DNA of 64,000 nucleotides, from positions 434,001 through 498,000 of the forward strand of contig NZ_CP026118.1 of the NCBI RefSeq assembly GCF_004101865.1, given 5' to 3'. Below the pieces are notes generated by a model. That model ran no database searches, was not told the DNA's origin, and saw nothing but the letters and a program-made list of their open reading frames with translations. Shown piece by piece: positions 1-8,457 of this stretch. Source of the DNA: Halobacillus litoralis (GTDB lineage Bacteria > Bacillota > Bacilli > Bacillales > Halobacillaceae). A program made the translations under genes and the position numbers. Within the stretch, counting starts at the first letter, position 1; each line of letters starts with the position of its first letter.

Positions 1-104
1 GAATGGCCTCCGCCACCTAACGTACAATCGACATAAACGCCATCCGGGTCTACATTCAAATGTTGTATGGTTTCGCTTTTAAGTACACTATAATGTTCAA
101 ACAT
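1..104 (-). CDS. rsmH: RsmH (MraW), 16S rRNA C1402 N4-methyltransferase, N-terminal fragment
   Basis: Only the first 34 codons lie in the window; the gene runs off the left edge. The reverse strand reads [16 protein letters not shown] followed by [10 protein letters not shown], the characteristic N-terminus and SAM-binding glycine motif of RsmH, which methylates N4 of C1402 in 16S rRNA. It starts 21 bp after the mraZ stop, the usual mraZ-rsmH order that opens the division and cell-wall (dcw) cluster. Partial only because of the window boundary. Confidence 0.93.
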   Translation of the reverse strand, partial: MFEHYSVLKSETIQHLNVDPDGVYVDCTLGGGGH

Positions 105-125
105 GATTTCACTCGTTTCTGATGG

Positions 126-557
126 TCAGATATCAAAATCTAACATATTCTCTGCAATTTCTGAGAAGGACTCTTCCGATGCCTCGAAGTAACTTTCCCA
201 TTCATCATGACTCCAAAACTCAATCCGGTTCGATACGCCAATGACGACACATTCCTTATCTAATGAAGCATATTTTCGCAGTGGTGGTGGGATGTTGATT
301 CTTCCTTGCTTGTCCACTTCACACTCTACTGCACCAGAAAAGAAAAAACGGGTGAAAGCACGGGCATCTTTCTTAGTAAGGGGGAGTTTCTTCAATTTCT
401 CTTCAAGCAATTTCCATTCATCCATAGGATAAGCAAACAAGCATTGATCTAAACCTCGCGTCAGTACGAAGCTGTCCCCGAGGTCCGGTCGGAATTTCGA
501 TGGAACGATGATCCGGCCTTTCGTATCAATGTTGTGTTGAAATTCACCCATGAACAT
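126..557 (-). CDS. mraZ: Transcriptional regulator MraZ
   Basis: A 143-aa protein with two tandem SpoVT/AbrB-like halves, each carrying the family DxxxR signature (D11-R15 in DTKGR, D82-R86 in DKQGR). MraZ binds DNA repeats in its own promoter and controls the dcw operon; it is the first gene of that operon. Length and residues are standard. A purine-rich ribosome site (AAGGTGGGG) sits 7 bp before ATG 557; the ATG two codons later is a less likely alternative. Upstream lie phased GTGGN repeats that look like its own operator (listed separately). Confidence 0.97.
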   Translation of the reverse strand: MFMGEFQHNIDTKGRIIVPSKFRPDLGDSFVLTRGLDQCLFAYPMDEWKLLEEKLKKLPLTKKDARAFTRFFFSGAVECEVDKQGRINIPPPLRKYASLDKECVVIGVSNRIEFWSHDEWESYFEASEESFSEIAENMLDFDI

Positions 558-586
558 AGTGTTTCCCCACCTTCTGATTTCACCTT

Positions 587-611
587 ACCACATCGCCCCA
601 CTTTTCTCCAC
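587..611 (-). promoter_or_regulatory. Phased GTGGN repeats, probable MraZ operator
   Basis: On the minus strand three GTGGN boxes start at 611, 601 and 591, exactly 10 bp apart, so they lie on one face of the helix. A further GTGGGG occurs at 570 within the ribosome-binding region. MraZ is known from other bacteria to bind short direct repeats with a TGGG/GTGG core separated by 5 bp upstream of mraZ. The match is by inspection; binding is inference. Confidence 0.6.
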
Positions 612-637
612 ATACTTTTTATTCATTCTCCCTGCAC

Positions 638-664
638 AAAAAAAATCCTGCCCAAAAGGGCAAG
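638..664 (-). terminator. Intrinsic terminator after bshC
   Basis: Stem TGCCC (649-653) with GGGCA (658-662), loop AAAA, followed on the minus strand by eight T residues. Separates bshC from the mraZ operon promoter. Confidence 0.7.
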
Positions 665-718
665 ATTTTCAAGGTTTTTCATGATTTTTTCAAGGTGGTG
701 GGAGGTGGGGGACTTCAC

Positions 719-2344
719 CTACAAATATACGACATAATGGTCGTGTTCAAAGCTCAAATCATGTCTGTTCATCTGTTGGAATAAGCCTTTTCCATATTGG
801 TTGATCCATGGGACGATTCCCCACACCCGCTCTTGAAGTCCATTCAATGGATGGAGGGTCAATTCTATATCATCAAAAAGGTCCATTTCGTATTGATGAC
901 GTTCTTCCAATGATTGGTTAAGACGTTTCTCCATAAAATCGATGTTTTCAAGCAAATATTGAAGGTTTTTATCTGCCAGCTGTTCAAGGTCTGCTCCGAA
1001 GTCAGCGGATTTTTCTCTTATAGGGGCATGAACACGTGCAATTTCATGCTTCACCTGTCGACTGAGCTGCTCAATAGGCGGATAACTCATCGACGCCACC
1101 CACTTCAACTTCTGTTCTGCCACGCCATGACGAATGGCCTGATTTGCCTCGATCTGGAACTTTTCTAAACTCTGTTCCGTCTTTCTGTCTACCAAAGTGA
1201 AAGATATTCGTGGCAGAACAGGCGGCATACGCAGGTCTGCCGCGTCAAACGCAGGCTTGAGCGCAGACCAGTAATTGATTTCCCCCGGCCCTCCGATAAA
1301 TGCAAGCACAGGGAAAAGCGCCTCCTGCATGAGCGGGCGAGTGACGACGTTGTTGCTCAATTGCTCTGGTGATTCCTCTGCCACCTGCAGCAATTCTTCC
1401 TTCGTGAAAGCCACTTCGTTATGTTTCCCGCGGAAATCCCCCTCCTCATCTCTCGTAAGAAGAATGCGTTCAATACCACGGTGGTAAAACAGATGGGCAT
1501 CTTCCATCTCGCTATCCAAGAGGGTTTCGTACCCTTGCTGTCTATTTTTCTGCAAGGCGGCATAAACCCCTTGAGCCATTTTCTCATTCTGATTGATCAT
1601 CGTTTTGAAATATGGGGATTCGATTGCTCTCACTGACGGGTCATGAGCATCAACGATCACTAGACCTTCGTCTGGGAAAAGCGCATAAACGAGTTTTGCG
1701 AAAAAGTCGCTGTAGGTTTCTGATTGAGTCAACAATCTTTGAACCTCAAGATAAAAATCCTGCGTGTATTCTGTTTCATTTACAGCCAGAAAAACATCTC
1801 TCAACCATTGAGGTGCTTTCTCCTGATCGATGGCAATGTCTGATACCGAAGCTTTCGTTTCCGGGATATGATCGATGGTCATCTTCTTCATCCGGCCTTC
1901 ATTTTTCATCATCACATGGTTGATTTCATCAAAGTCATGGTCTTCCCCCGCCAGCCAAAAAACTGGGATGACAGGTTTACCCAGAGCTTTCTCTTTTTGC
2001 TTTGCAAGCTGAAGGACAGATATGATTTTATGAACTGAATACAAGGGACCTGTCAGTAAACCTGCCTGCTGACCGGCGATCACCACAACACTGTCTTCAT
2101 CTCTCAGCTTCCCGATATTCTCCAGTGATTGTTCCGGTGCTTGCCAGCGAACATTCATCTCGTGCAAAACGTCAGCCAGCCCCTCCCTTGGATACGTTTG
2201 ATTCTTCAAGTGGGATAAGCGTTCTTCCCACGTCCCCGCTTCATATGGGGAGTATGCAAACCTATCAGAAACAGCTTGGTAATTATATTTATAATCGTAA
2301 AACATGGATTGCTTCGAAGTTAATTGAATCGGATCGATACGCAT
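719..2344 (-). CDS. bshC: BshC, bacillithiol biosynthesis cysteine-adding enzyme
   Basis: A 541-aa protein, the usual length of BshC (old name YllA), which adds cysteine to glucosaminyl-malate in the last step of bacillithiol synthesis in the cytoplasm. Recognisable stretches include VIAGQQAGLLTGPLY near residue 90, FWLAGEDHDFDEINH near 128 and FIGGPGEINYWSALKPAF near 357, followed by a helical coiled-coil-rich C-terminal part. It lies upstream of mraZ and downstream of panE as in B. subtilis. The long gap on its 5' side (2345-2695) should hold its promoter. Confidence 0.95.
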   Translation of the reverse strand: MRIDPIQLTSKQSMFYDYKYNYQAVSDRFAYSPYEAGTWEERLSHLKNQTYPREGLADVLHEMNVRWQAPEQSLENIGKLRDEDSVVVIAGQQAGLLTGPLYSVHKIISVLQLAKQKEKALGKPVIPVFWLAGEDHDFDEINHVMMKNEGRMKKMTIDHIPETKASVSDIAIDQEKAPQWLRDVFLAVNETEYTQDFYLEVQRLLTQSETYSDFFAKLVYALFPDEGLVIVDAHDPSVRAIESPYFKTMINQNEKMAQGVYAALQKNRQQGYETLLDSEMEDAHLFYHRGIERILLTRDEEGDFRGKHNEVAFTKEELLQVAEESPEQLSNNVVTRPLMQEALFPVLAFIGGPGEINYWSALKPAFDAADLRMPPVLPRISFTLVDRKTEQSLEKFQIEANQAIRHGVAEQKLKWVASMSYPPIEQLSRQVKHEIARVHAPIREKSADFGADLEQLADKNLQYLLENIDFMEKRLNQSLEERHQYEMDLFDDIELTLHPLNGLQERVWGIVPWINQYGKGLFQQMNRHDLSFEHDHYVVYL

Positions 2345-2695
2345 CTTTATACGGCTCCTTTATCGGCAAAAGTTACATCAGTACTATGTATCTTCTTGTA
2401 TTGTACAAAAAACGAACCAAGAGTTCACATTATCTGTTTGATAGTAAAAGGAAGCCCCCCTCGGTTCGGTCTGAGACGCTAATGCAATCCTGGAGGGAAA
2501 AGGACATTCCGCCACCTCCACAGGAAGGGGAAACAGACTGTAAGGAAGCAGTCTGAACTCCCGGGCGAATGCTTATCAGCAGAACCCGATAAAAGGAGAG
2601 AGAAGTTTTGCAGTGCTTATTCGTGAACAAGGAAACATAATCTCCCCCCTTCTATTTAGCTGCTATAAAACAGAGATACAAAAGACCATTCTTAC
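2345..2695. other. 351-bp intergenic region with a compact set of possible RNA stems
   Basis: No convincing gene. On the + strand 2489-2562 can form two stems: CCTG-GAGG (2489-2496) with CCTC-CA-CAGG (2515-2524), and a perfect 7-bp hairpin CAGACTG (2534-2540) with CAGTCTG (2549-2555), the latter enclosed by GGGG (2527-2530) and CTCCC (2558-2562). A 66-codon reading frame exists on the minus strand (2430-2630) but resembles no family I know. I could not match the block to a known riboswitch consensus (cobalamin, TPP, FMN, SAM, lysine and glycine were considered). Confidence 0.35.
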
Positions 2696-3079
2696 TCAAC
2701 TAAAGAAAAGCCTGTCAATCAACCCGAAAACAGACAGCCCCATATAAAAAAACATGAACAGAAGAAAACTGACTCGCCAGAAGCCTTTGAAGGCTCTGAT
2801 CAAGCGCACCTCTTCATTCAATTTATATTGCGCTACCAACGACAACCCTAGTAATAACAACAAGAAAATGACGATTATTGGAAAGAAGCTGCGTTCAAAC
2901 AGGACAATGAGGAGTACATGGGACGCCAAAATAAAGATCGGCGCGGTGAAATTTGCTGTCCGGTGAAGGGCTTTCAGTTTATGTCGACTCCATTTCCGAG
3001 CACAGAGGTAAAAGATGATCAGGAATGGAAGCGGGAGTGTCAAAATGATGGCAATACAAAAGGCGAATATATCACTCAT
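2696..3079 (-). CDS. DUF3397 family membrane protein
   Basis: A 127-aa protein that is almost entirely hydrophobic, with about four predicted membrane segments (residues roughly 5-25, 43-65, 66-84 and 103-124) and a basic first loop (RKWSRHKLKAL). It resembles the DUF3397 family, small membrane proteins of unknown function found between bshC and panE in Bacillaceae. Its start overlaps the end of panE by 8 bp, so the two are translationally coupled in one transcript. No function can be assigned. Confidence 0.8.
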   Translation of the reverse strand: MSDIFAFCIAIILTLPLPFLIIFYLCARKWSRHKLKALHRTANFTAPIFILASHVLLIVLFERSFFPIIVIFLLLLLGLSLVAQYKLNEEVRLIRAFKGFWRVSFLLFMFFYMGLSVFGLIDRLFFS

Positions 3080-3956
3080 AATTTCTCACCCCTTTCTCAT
3101 GTTCGATGGCATGGATCGCGTGGACGATGAATTGATGATAAGGAAGCGGATCGGAACTGCGTCGTAATACATATCCGTTGATTGCATCAATCTCGGTCAC
3201 CCTGTTTTCTATTAGATCCTTCAGCATTGAAGATTGATTGAGAGCGGTCTTCTCTGCAATCATCTTCACCCTTTCCCACTCCTCCGCAAATGAAAAGTCC
3301 AGTATGCCGCAAGCTTCACGGCAAAGTTCACGTGCGATTGTCTGGATATGGGGGTTATTTACTATGCTGCCGTTCTTAAGCTGAAAAAGAGCTGTGACAG
3401 GATTGATCACTGTATTGACGAGAAGTTTTGAAGCAAGCATCTTTTCGTAGTCTTCCTGCAGGAAAATAGGGAAGTTTTCTTTATGTAGAACATCGACCAC
3501 TTTTGGAAGAGCGGATTCCTCTTCGTCGGAAATACGGGCGATTTGCACATTTCCTTTGCCGGTATGAGAGACGCTATTGTGACCTTGTTTCAATGCTCCG
3601 TGTTCTACAACTCCGACCCAGCAGGTGTAAGGAGACCGTGATAGCATGTCCAGATGGCCCATCCCATTTTGTAGAAACAGCAATGGTACATTGTGCGGGA
3701 AATCCAAATTCATCACTTGCTCCAGCTGGTGCTGTTTCACGGTGATGATCCATAAATCAAATCCGGCCTTGACCTCTTCGGTGTAATGAGCTTCTACTCT
3801 CGTAGGGTTTTGGAGAGCATCACAGACAATGCCATCCTTCTCAAGGCGATTTTTCTGCTGCTGATTTCGTACAAACATATGAACTTGGTGATCTTTACCT
3901 AAGTAGGCCCCGGTCAATAAACCTATGGATCCCGCACCTATAATTCCTATTTTCAT
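3072..3956 (-). CDS. panE: PanE, 2-dehydropantoate 2-reductase
   Basis: A 294-aa ketopantoate reductase (YlbQ in B. subtilis) that uses NADPH to make pantoate for pantothenate and CoA. The N-terminal Rossmann motif is GAGSIG (residues 7-12). The C-terminal domain contains ASKLLVNTVINPVTAL, whose Lys177 is the expected catalytic lysine. It is the first gene of a panE-DUF3397 pair. B. subtilis also has this gene next to ylbP. Orthology to ApbA/PanE is clear from the motifs. Confidence 0.92.
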   Translation of the reverse strand: MKIGIIGAGSIGLLTGAYLGKDHQVHMFVRNQQQKNRLEKDGIVCDALQNPTRVEAHYTEEVKAGFDLWIITVKQHQLEQVMNLDFPHNVPLLFLQNGMGHLDMLSRSPYTCWVGVVEHGALKQGHNSVSHTGKGNVQIARISDEEESALPKVVDVLHKENFPIFLQEDYEKMLASKLLVNTVINPVTALFQLKNGSIVNNPHIQTIARELCREACGILDFSFAEEWERVKMIAEKTALNQSSMLKDLIENRVTEIDAINGYVLRRSSDPLPYHQFIVHAIHAIEHEKGVRNYE

Positions 3957-4115
3957 GCTATTCTCCCTCTTTCATACCAATCTAATTTCCTATTGTAGCA
4001 GATTCCGTTTCTCTATTGCAGTCGATTCTTGTCCATATCATAATTGTTCATTCCATTCTGAATATTTTTATATTATAATGAGGATAGATACAGATATTAG
4101 AAAGGGGATTCTGGG

Positions 4116-4601
4116 ATGATGACGAAAACAAAAGTCCAGCCATTATTAGTTAATTATAAAACGCTCGAAGAGTTCAAGCGTTTCAAAGAATACGGGAACC
4201 AGGAACTTGCCATGCTCGAGGATTTGGAGAGTAATATAGTTGAAAACGATAGCGAGTCGCCATTTTACGGGGTATATTATGGAAGCGCTTTAGTTGCACG
4301 CATGAGTCTTTATCGCGTACGTGCGAAATATGACAACTATTTCGTTCCCCCACAGGACTATTTAGCCCTATGGAAACTCGAAGTACTTCCGGATTATCGC
4401 GGCCTCGGGTACGGGAAAGCTTTGGTGGAATTCGCAAAAAGCTTCGAATTGCCGATTAAGACGAACCCACGCATCAACTCTCACGATTTTTGGGAAAAGA
4501 TGGGCTTCCAAAAAGCCACCTACGATGTGGAGCGTGATTTAGGGGAGAATCCATTGATTTGGATGCCGTCTGGCGTAGAAGAAAGAGATGTAAACGCATA
4601 G
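4116..4601 (+). CDS. ylbP: YlbP, GNAT-family N-acetyltransferase
   Basis: A 161-aa protein with the acetyl-CoA binding motif of the GNAT fold (LEVLPDYRGLGYGKALVEFA, about residues 89-108) and matching the position and length of B. subtilis YlbP. Substrate unknown. AAAGGGG 8 bp upstream supports ATG 4116; the following codon is also ATG, so the start could be one codon later. It is divergent from panE and followed by a strong terminator. Confidence 0.88.
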   Translation: MMTKTKVQPLLVNYKTLEEFKRFKEYGNQELAMLEDLESNIVENDSESPFYGVYYGSALVARMSLYRVRAKYDNYFVPPQDYLALWKLEVLPDYRGLGYGKALVEFAKSFELPIKTNPRINSHDFWEKMGFQKATYDVERDLGENPLIWMPSGVEERDVNA

Positions 4602-4613
4602 AAACATGAATGA

Positions 4614-4645
4614 GGCCACTACACTATGTTGTAGGGGCCTTTTTT
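4614..4645 (+). terminator. Intrinsic terminator after ylbP
   Basis: Stem GGCC-CTACA (4614-4623) with TGTAG-GGCC (4629-4639), then six T residues. Confidence 0.85.
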
Positions 4646-4719
4646 ATGAAGATTTTATAATATTATGGAAGTGAATATTTGTTATTACTTGTGTCACATC
4701 TGTCTTAGAGGCGAAAATT

Positions 4720-5202
4720 CTAAACGCCACTTTCGCTTTTTCGCCGCTCCCTCACCCAATGTACGAGTTTATCCATTTCATTCCACGCCGTTTCCCACTG
4801 CTTTAACTCTTCTTTCAGTTTTTCGTTCGCCTCATTCAGCTGCTTGAGTTTTGATTCCAGGTTTTCTTTGCCTTGCGCTTCAAACTGTTTGATTTTCATT
4901 TCTTTTAAAAATGAAATAGCAGCATCCAGGGACATAGGGGTATCATCAGAAGTCGGCGGGGGTGTATATAGGGTGCGTGTGGCTTTTCTGCTATTTTTCG
5001 CTTCTTGAATCTCTTTCTGATATTCTTTTCTGACTGTAGCATTCCACCTGAATCCACATGCAGCCGGAGTGCGTTGCAGCTTGTCGGCGACTTCCTGGAA
5101 GGCTTCCAGCTGCGTTTTTCCTTCTCTAATATATTTCAGTACCGTCTTAGCCAGTAAAACGTCCTCTTCTTCCTTCCAGGCATCCTGTCTTGGGGCATCC
5201 AT
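4720..5202 (-). CDS. ylbO: RsfA-family (Myb/SANT-like) transcriptional regulator, YlbO-like
   Basis: A 160-aa protein. The N-terminal 60 residues ([17 protein letters not shown] ... [12 protein letters not shown]) form a Myb/SANT-like helix-turn-helix as in RsfA, a prespore regulator acting on sigma-F and sigma-G promoters. Residues about 100-150 are a charged, leucine-rich coiled coil. Position between ylbP and ylbN/rpmF fits B. subtilis YlbO, the RsfA paralogue. The DNA target is not known from the sequence. Confidence 0.85.
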   Translation of the reverse strand: MDAPRQDAWKEEEDVLLAKTVLKYIREGKTQLEAFQEVADKLQRTPAACGFRWNATVRKEYQKEIQEAKNSRKATRTLYTPPPTSDDTPMSLDAAISFLKEMKIKQFEAQGKENLESKLKQLNEANEKLKEELKQWETAWNEMDKLVHWVRERRKSESGV

Positions 5203-5263
5203 AGCATCCCTCCTCTATCGTTTGCTTATAGTTATGCGGGAAGGATGATTGATAGAATCGTAT

Positions 5264-6037
5264 TTATGATCTTTTTCTCATCTGAGCGAAGTTACGTACC
5301 GCCGTTTTGTGTTCTTCCGACTCCCAAAGCTGCGAGCATGCATAGACCTCCTGATCCATCCGTTCGGACAAACCCTCTGTATGAATATGTGTCAAGTATT
5401 GCTGCTTGAAGACTTCCATCTGCTTTAATGTCTTATTTAAAAAGGAGGAAAATAAAACATTTTCAGCTTTTGAGTTGTCAGTAATCATCTTATGTAACCA
5501 ACCGATTCGATAGACTTGCTCTGTTTGATACATTTCAGCATCCATTAACCAGTGTGCCGCAAAATCTGCTTTGATTCTTTGGTATAAAAGGGCGCCTCCA
5601 CCCCAGCCCGGGGTTATCCCTAAATTGCCTTGAACAAATCCAAAAGAAGACGATTCCACGCCATACCTGAAATCACATGCCGTTGCTATTTCACATCCAC
5701 CGCCGCGGGCCTGTCCATTCATCAGTGCGATTGTCGGTACAGGAAAAGTAGCCAACTCATATAAAGCCTGTTTCATCGGATGCAAGAGTTGATAGGCATC
5801 CTCGGCTGACATTTCGCCATGAAGCTCGTTTAAATCACCACCAGAACAAAAGGCACGCTCCCCCGCTCCTGTGACCACCAGGAACTTCACACCTCCATTT
5901 TGTTTCAAATCGACGATGGCCTGATAAAACTCTTGTGTCATCTGCTTTGTGATCGCATTCATTTTATGCGGTCGATTCAAAGTCAACACAACATATCCTT
6001 CTTGTTTCTTTTCTACTAACACTTGTGACATTTTCAT
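5264..6037 (-). CDS. Enoyl-CoA hydratase/isomerase-family (crotonase) protein
   Basis: A 257-aa crotonase-fold protein. The oxyanion-hole segments FCSGGDLNEL and ARGGGCEIATACDFRYG are intact. However, the two catalytic glutamates of classical enoyl-CoA hydratases seem to be missing: the PE-containing segment is replaced by VQGNLGITPG, and the second position lies in FAAHWLMDAEMY. It may therefore be an isomerase, hydrolase or other crotonase-family activity. AAAGGA lies 12 bp before ATG 6037. It sits alone between rpmF and ylbO; B. subtilis has no such gene here, so it is an insertion relative to that genome. Confidence 0.82.
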   Translation of the reverse strand: MKMSQVLVEKKQEGYVVLTLNRPHKMNAITKQMTQEFYQAIVDLKQNGGVKFLVVTGAGERAFCSGGDLNELHGEMSAEDAYQLLHPMKQALYELATFPVPTIALMNGQARGGGCEIATACDFRYGVESSSFGFVQGNLGITPGWGGGALLYQRIKADFAAHWLMDAEMYQTEQVYRIGWLHKMITDNSKAENVLFSSFLNKTLKQMEVFKQQYLTHIHTEGLSERMDQEVYACSQLWESEEHKTAVRNFAQMRKRS

Positions 6038-6225
6038 CCACCATCCTTTACTAATAATGTATCAAAAAACAACTCATTGTGCGTTCATCATTAAAAGTTC
6101 CTCACCTTCCTACAATAAGAGATGAGAAACAGAATGACAGTGCGAAGTGCCGTTACGCCTGAGCTATTGTCTTTTATTTTGATGACCAGCCCACCTGAAA
6201 TGCATATACATACCTTCTTTGAGAC

Positions 6226-6257
6226 AAAAAAAAGAGACTGACCGAAGTCAGGCTCTC
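6226..6257 (-). terminator. Intrinsic terminator after rpmF
   Basis: Stem GAGACTGAC (6234-6242) with its complement ending at 6257, tetraloop, and eight T on the minus strand. Confidence 0.85.
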
Positions 6258-6267
6258 TTTTGAAGAA

Positions 6268-6441
6268 CTAGTTGTTCACCACTTGTTTTCCATTATATTG
6301 TCCACAAGATTTGCAAACATGGTGGGGTTTTGAGTACTCACCACAGTTATCGCATTTTACCATACCAGGGGCATGTAGTTTCTTGTGAGTACGACGTTGG
6401 TTTTTAACTTTTTTAGACGTTTTACGCTTAGGTACTGCCAT
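6268..6441 (-). CDS. rpmF: 50S ribosomal protein L32
   Basis: A 57-aa protein starting [11 protein letters not shown], the conserved L32 N-terminus, with four cysteines (CDNC and CKSC, residues about 31-47) forming the zinc ribbon of the zinc-binding L32 type. Start chosen at ATG 6441 because GGAGG lies 9 bp upstream; a GTG three codons earlier overlaps that ribosome site. It follows ylbN (YceD/DUF177) as in most Firmicutes and many Proteobacteria, and is followed by a terminator. Confidence 0.97.
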   Translation of the reverse strand: MAVPKRKTSKKVKNQRRTHKKLHAPGMVKCDNCGEYSKPHHVCKSCGQYNGKQVVNN

Positions 6442-6489
6442 GTTGTACACCTCCTTTAATTTACGATTCTGAGAACCATGAAGATTTTC

Positions 6490-7011
6490 TTAGTCGTTCT
6501 CTTCTTCATCTAATAATGATTGCAGTTTAGCCATTCGAGGATCCACTTTCTTTTCCTCAGGTTCCTCTGTAACCACCTGCCAGCCTTTCCCTTCATGGGG
6601 GGCTGCTTCATGAGCCTCATCATCTTCGGAAAATACGCGAGTCGGAATCTCCAACTGTACATTTTCCTTGATATAAGGCGTTAAGTCAAGCACTTCTCCA
6701 TTCACGGAATGAACTTCAGAGTCATCTTCTTCTGTATGGTAAGGTGACAGATTGAATACCTCTAGAGCATCAATGTGAAATGGATAAGTCACATCGACTA
6801 ACGTCCGGGCACAAGGCAACACCATTTCTCCATCAATCGAAAAAGTTACCGTTATATCATTTCCTCGTGTAATTGCTTGACCTTCGACATGAACAGGGGA
6901 AATCCTGCGAATGTCATTGTTCAATTGTTCTAATTCGCGAATATCTACATCTTCCTCAAATACGAACGGTTCCTCGCCCGTTTGTTTGAGCTTTTGTAGA
7001 GGAAATTTCAT
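6490..7011 (-). CDS. ylbN: YlbN, YceD/DUF177 family protein
   Basis: A 173-aa acidic protein of the DUF177 (YceD) family, nearly always upstream of rpmF. Family members have been linked to 23S rRNA metabolism in other organisms; its role here is unproven. Start set at ATG 7011 (MKFPLQKLKQ) because GAGGTG lies 6 bp upstream; the GTG at 7020 is inside that ribosome site. The C-terminus (DPRMAKLQSLLDEEE) is the typical DUF177 tail. Confidence 0.9.
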   Translation of the reverse strand: MKFPLQKLKQTGEEPFVFEEDVDIRELEQLNNDIRRISPVHVEGQAITRGNDITVTFSIDGEMVLPCARTLVDVTYPFHIDALEVFNLSPYHTEEDDSEVHSVNGEVLDLTPYIKENVQLEIPTRVFSEDDEAHEAAPHEGKGWQVVTEEPEEKKVDPRMAKLQSLLDEEEND

Positions 7012-7215
7012 AGTTATCACCTCATGGCAACAAGAGTTATTGTAAAAGGATTCAGCTGATTTGTCAACATTTTTTCTTTACAGCTATTCTCTTTTTGATG
7101 CCGGATTTAATTAAAATAACACATTTCAGCTGGAAGAAGCGAATTTTTCCTTCTTCCATGATAAAATAAACCAAACACTTGTTCAATAGAAAAGAAACGA
7201 TCTAGGAGGATTTCT

Positions 7216-8427
7216 ATGAAATCATGCGGTGTGGTTGTCGAGTACAACCCCTTTCATAATGGACATCTTTATCATCTGGAAAAATCCAAAAAACATACAG
7301 AGGCCGACTGTATGATAGCCATCATGAGCGGAAATTTTCTGCAGCGGGGCGAACCTGCCATTATCGATAAGTGGCACAGGACGGAGGCAGCGCTGAAAGG
7401 GGGCGCAGATCTTGTTCTTGAACTCCCTTTTCTTTTTGCCGTCCAACATAGCGACTACTTCAGTCAAGGGGCAGTGGCTACTTTAGCGGCCATTGGTGTC
7501 GAGTCCCTTTGCTTCGGTAGTGAAAACGGCAAAATAGAGGCCTTTACGAAAGCGTACTCACATATGAAAAACAACAAAGAAGATTATGATGTCACCGTGA
7601 GAAAATACTTGAATGAGGGATACTCTTTTCCTGAAGCTTCACGCCTGGGCTACGAAGCAGTTGAATTCCCCACAAACACCATCGACTTATCTCAGCCGAA
7701 TAATATTCTTGGCTACAGCTATGTAAAACAAATCCTTACCCATGCACCTCAGATGGAACCTTTGACGATTCAAAGAAAAAACAACCATTATCACGAAGAT
7801 ACAATTTCAGGATCGATAGCCAGCGCCACAAGCATTCGCAAAGAATTATTGAAACAACGCACCCTGACCTCCCAGGCGACTCAATCTATACCGAATGATA
7901 CTGCCGAACGACTGACCGCGTACAAAGGAAAAACATCCATATGGCACGACTGGGAAGCATATTTCGACCTTCTTCAGTACAAAATCTTGACCATGGACGA
8001 AAGTACGCTGCGGTGCTTCCATGGGGTTGATGAAGGATTAGAATACCGCATGAAACGCACTATGAAAGAATCGACTTCCTTCAACGGATTCATGAACGCG
8101 TTGAAAACCAAGCGTTATACATGGACAAGATTGCAACGTACTCTTGCCCATATCCTGGTCGGCACTGACAAAGAGGAAGTAAGACAAGGTCTGCGAGAAA
8201 ATCCTGTACCCTATGCCCGGGTCCTCGGCATGACAGCCCGAGGGAAAGAATATTTACGCGCAGCAAAAAAACAAACAGATATCCCTTTGATCACCCAGCC
8301 CCAGCAATTGGAGCATCCGATGCTTGATCTAGAAGAGCGGGCTTCTGCTGCCTACTACAGTGTTTTAAGCCCTGAATTAAGGGTTGAACGGATGAAAAGG
8401 GAATACGGAGCTCCTGTCATCTTGTAA
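7216..8427 (+). CDS. tmcAL: TmcAL (YlbM), tRNA(Met) cytidine acetate ligase
   Basis: A 403-aa nucleotidyltransferase-fold enzyme. The N-terminus has VVEYNPFHNGH, with HNGH as the HxGH ATP-binding motif. SGSIASATSIRKELL (near residue 197) is the second nucleotide-binding motif. TmcAL makes N4-acetylcytidine at position 34 of elongator tRNA-Met from acetate and ATP. Ribosome site AGGAGG 7 bp before ATG. Divergent from ylbN-rpmF as in B. subtilis. Confidence 0.94.
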   Translation: MKSCGVVVEYNPFHNGHLYHLEKSKKHTEADCMIAIMSGNFLQRGEPAIIDKWHRTEAALKGGADLVLELPFLFAVQHSDYFSQGAVATLAAIGVESLCFGSENGKIEAFTKAYSHMKNNKEDYDVTVRKYLNEGYSFPEASRLGYEAVEFPTNTIDLSQPNNILGYSYVKQILTHAPQMEPLTIQRKNNHYHEDTISGSIASATSIRKELLKQRTLTSQATQSIPNDTAERLTAYKGKTSIWHDWEAYFDLLQYKILTMDESTLRCFHGVDEGLEYRMKRTMKESTSFNGFMNALKTKRYTWTRLQRTLAHILVGTDKEEVRQGLRENPVPYARVLGMTARGKEYLRAAKKQTDIPLITQPQQLEHPMLDLEERASAAYYSVLSPELRVERMKREYGAPVIL

Positions 8428-8457
8428 GCTTTTTATGACTTTATAAAAGAAAACGGA

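Noticed and set aside
2430..2630. Possible riboswitch (cobalamin or others) upstream of bshC
   Set aside because: GCCACCTCC and GGAAGGGG look superficially like parts of cobalamin elements, but the conserved core boxes are missing, so only an unassigned structured block is reported.
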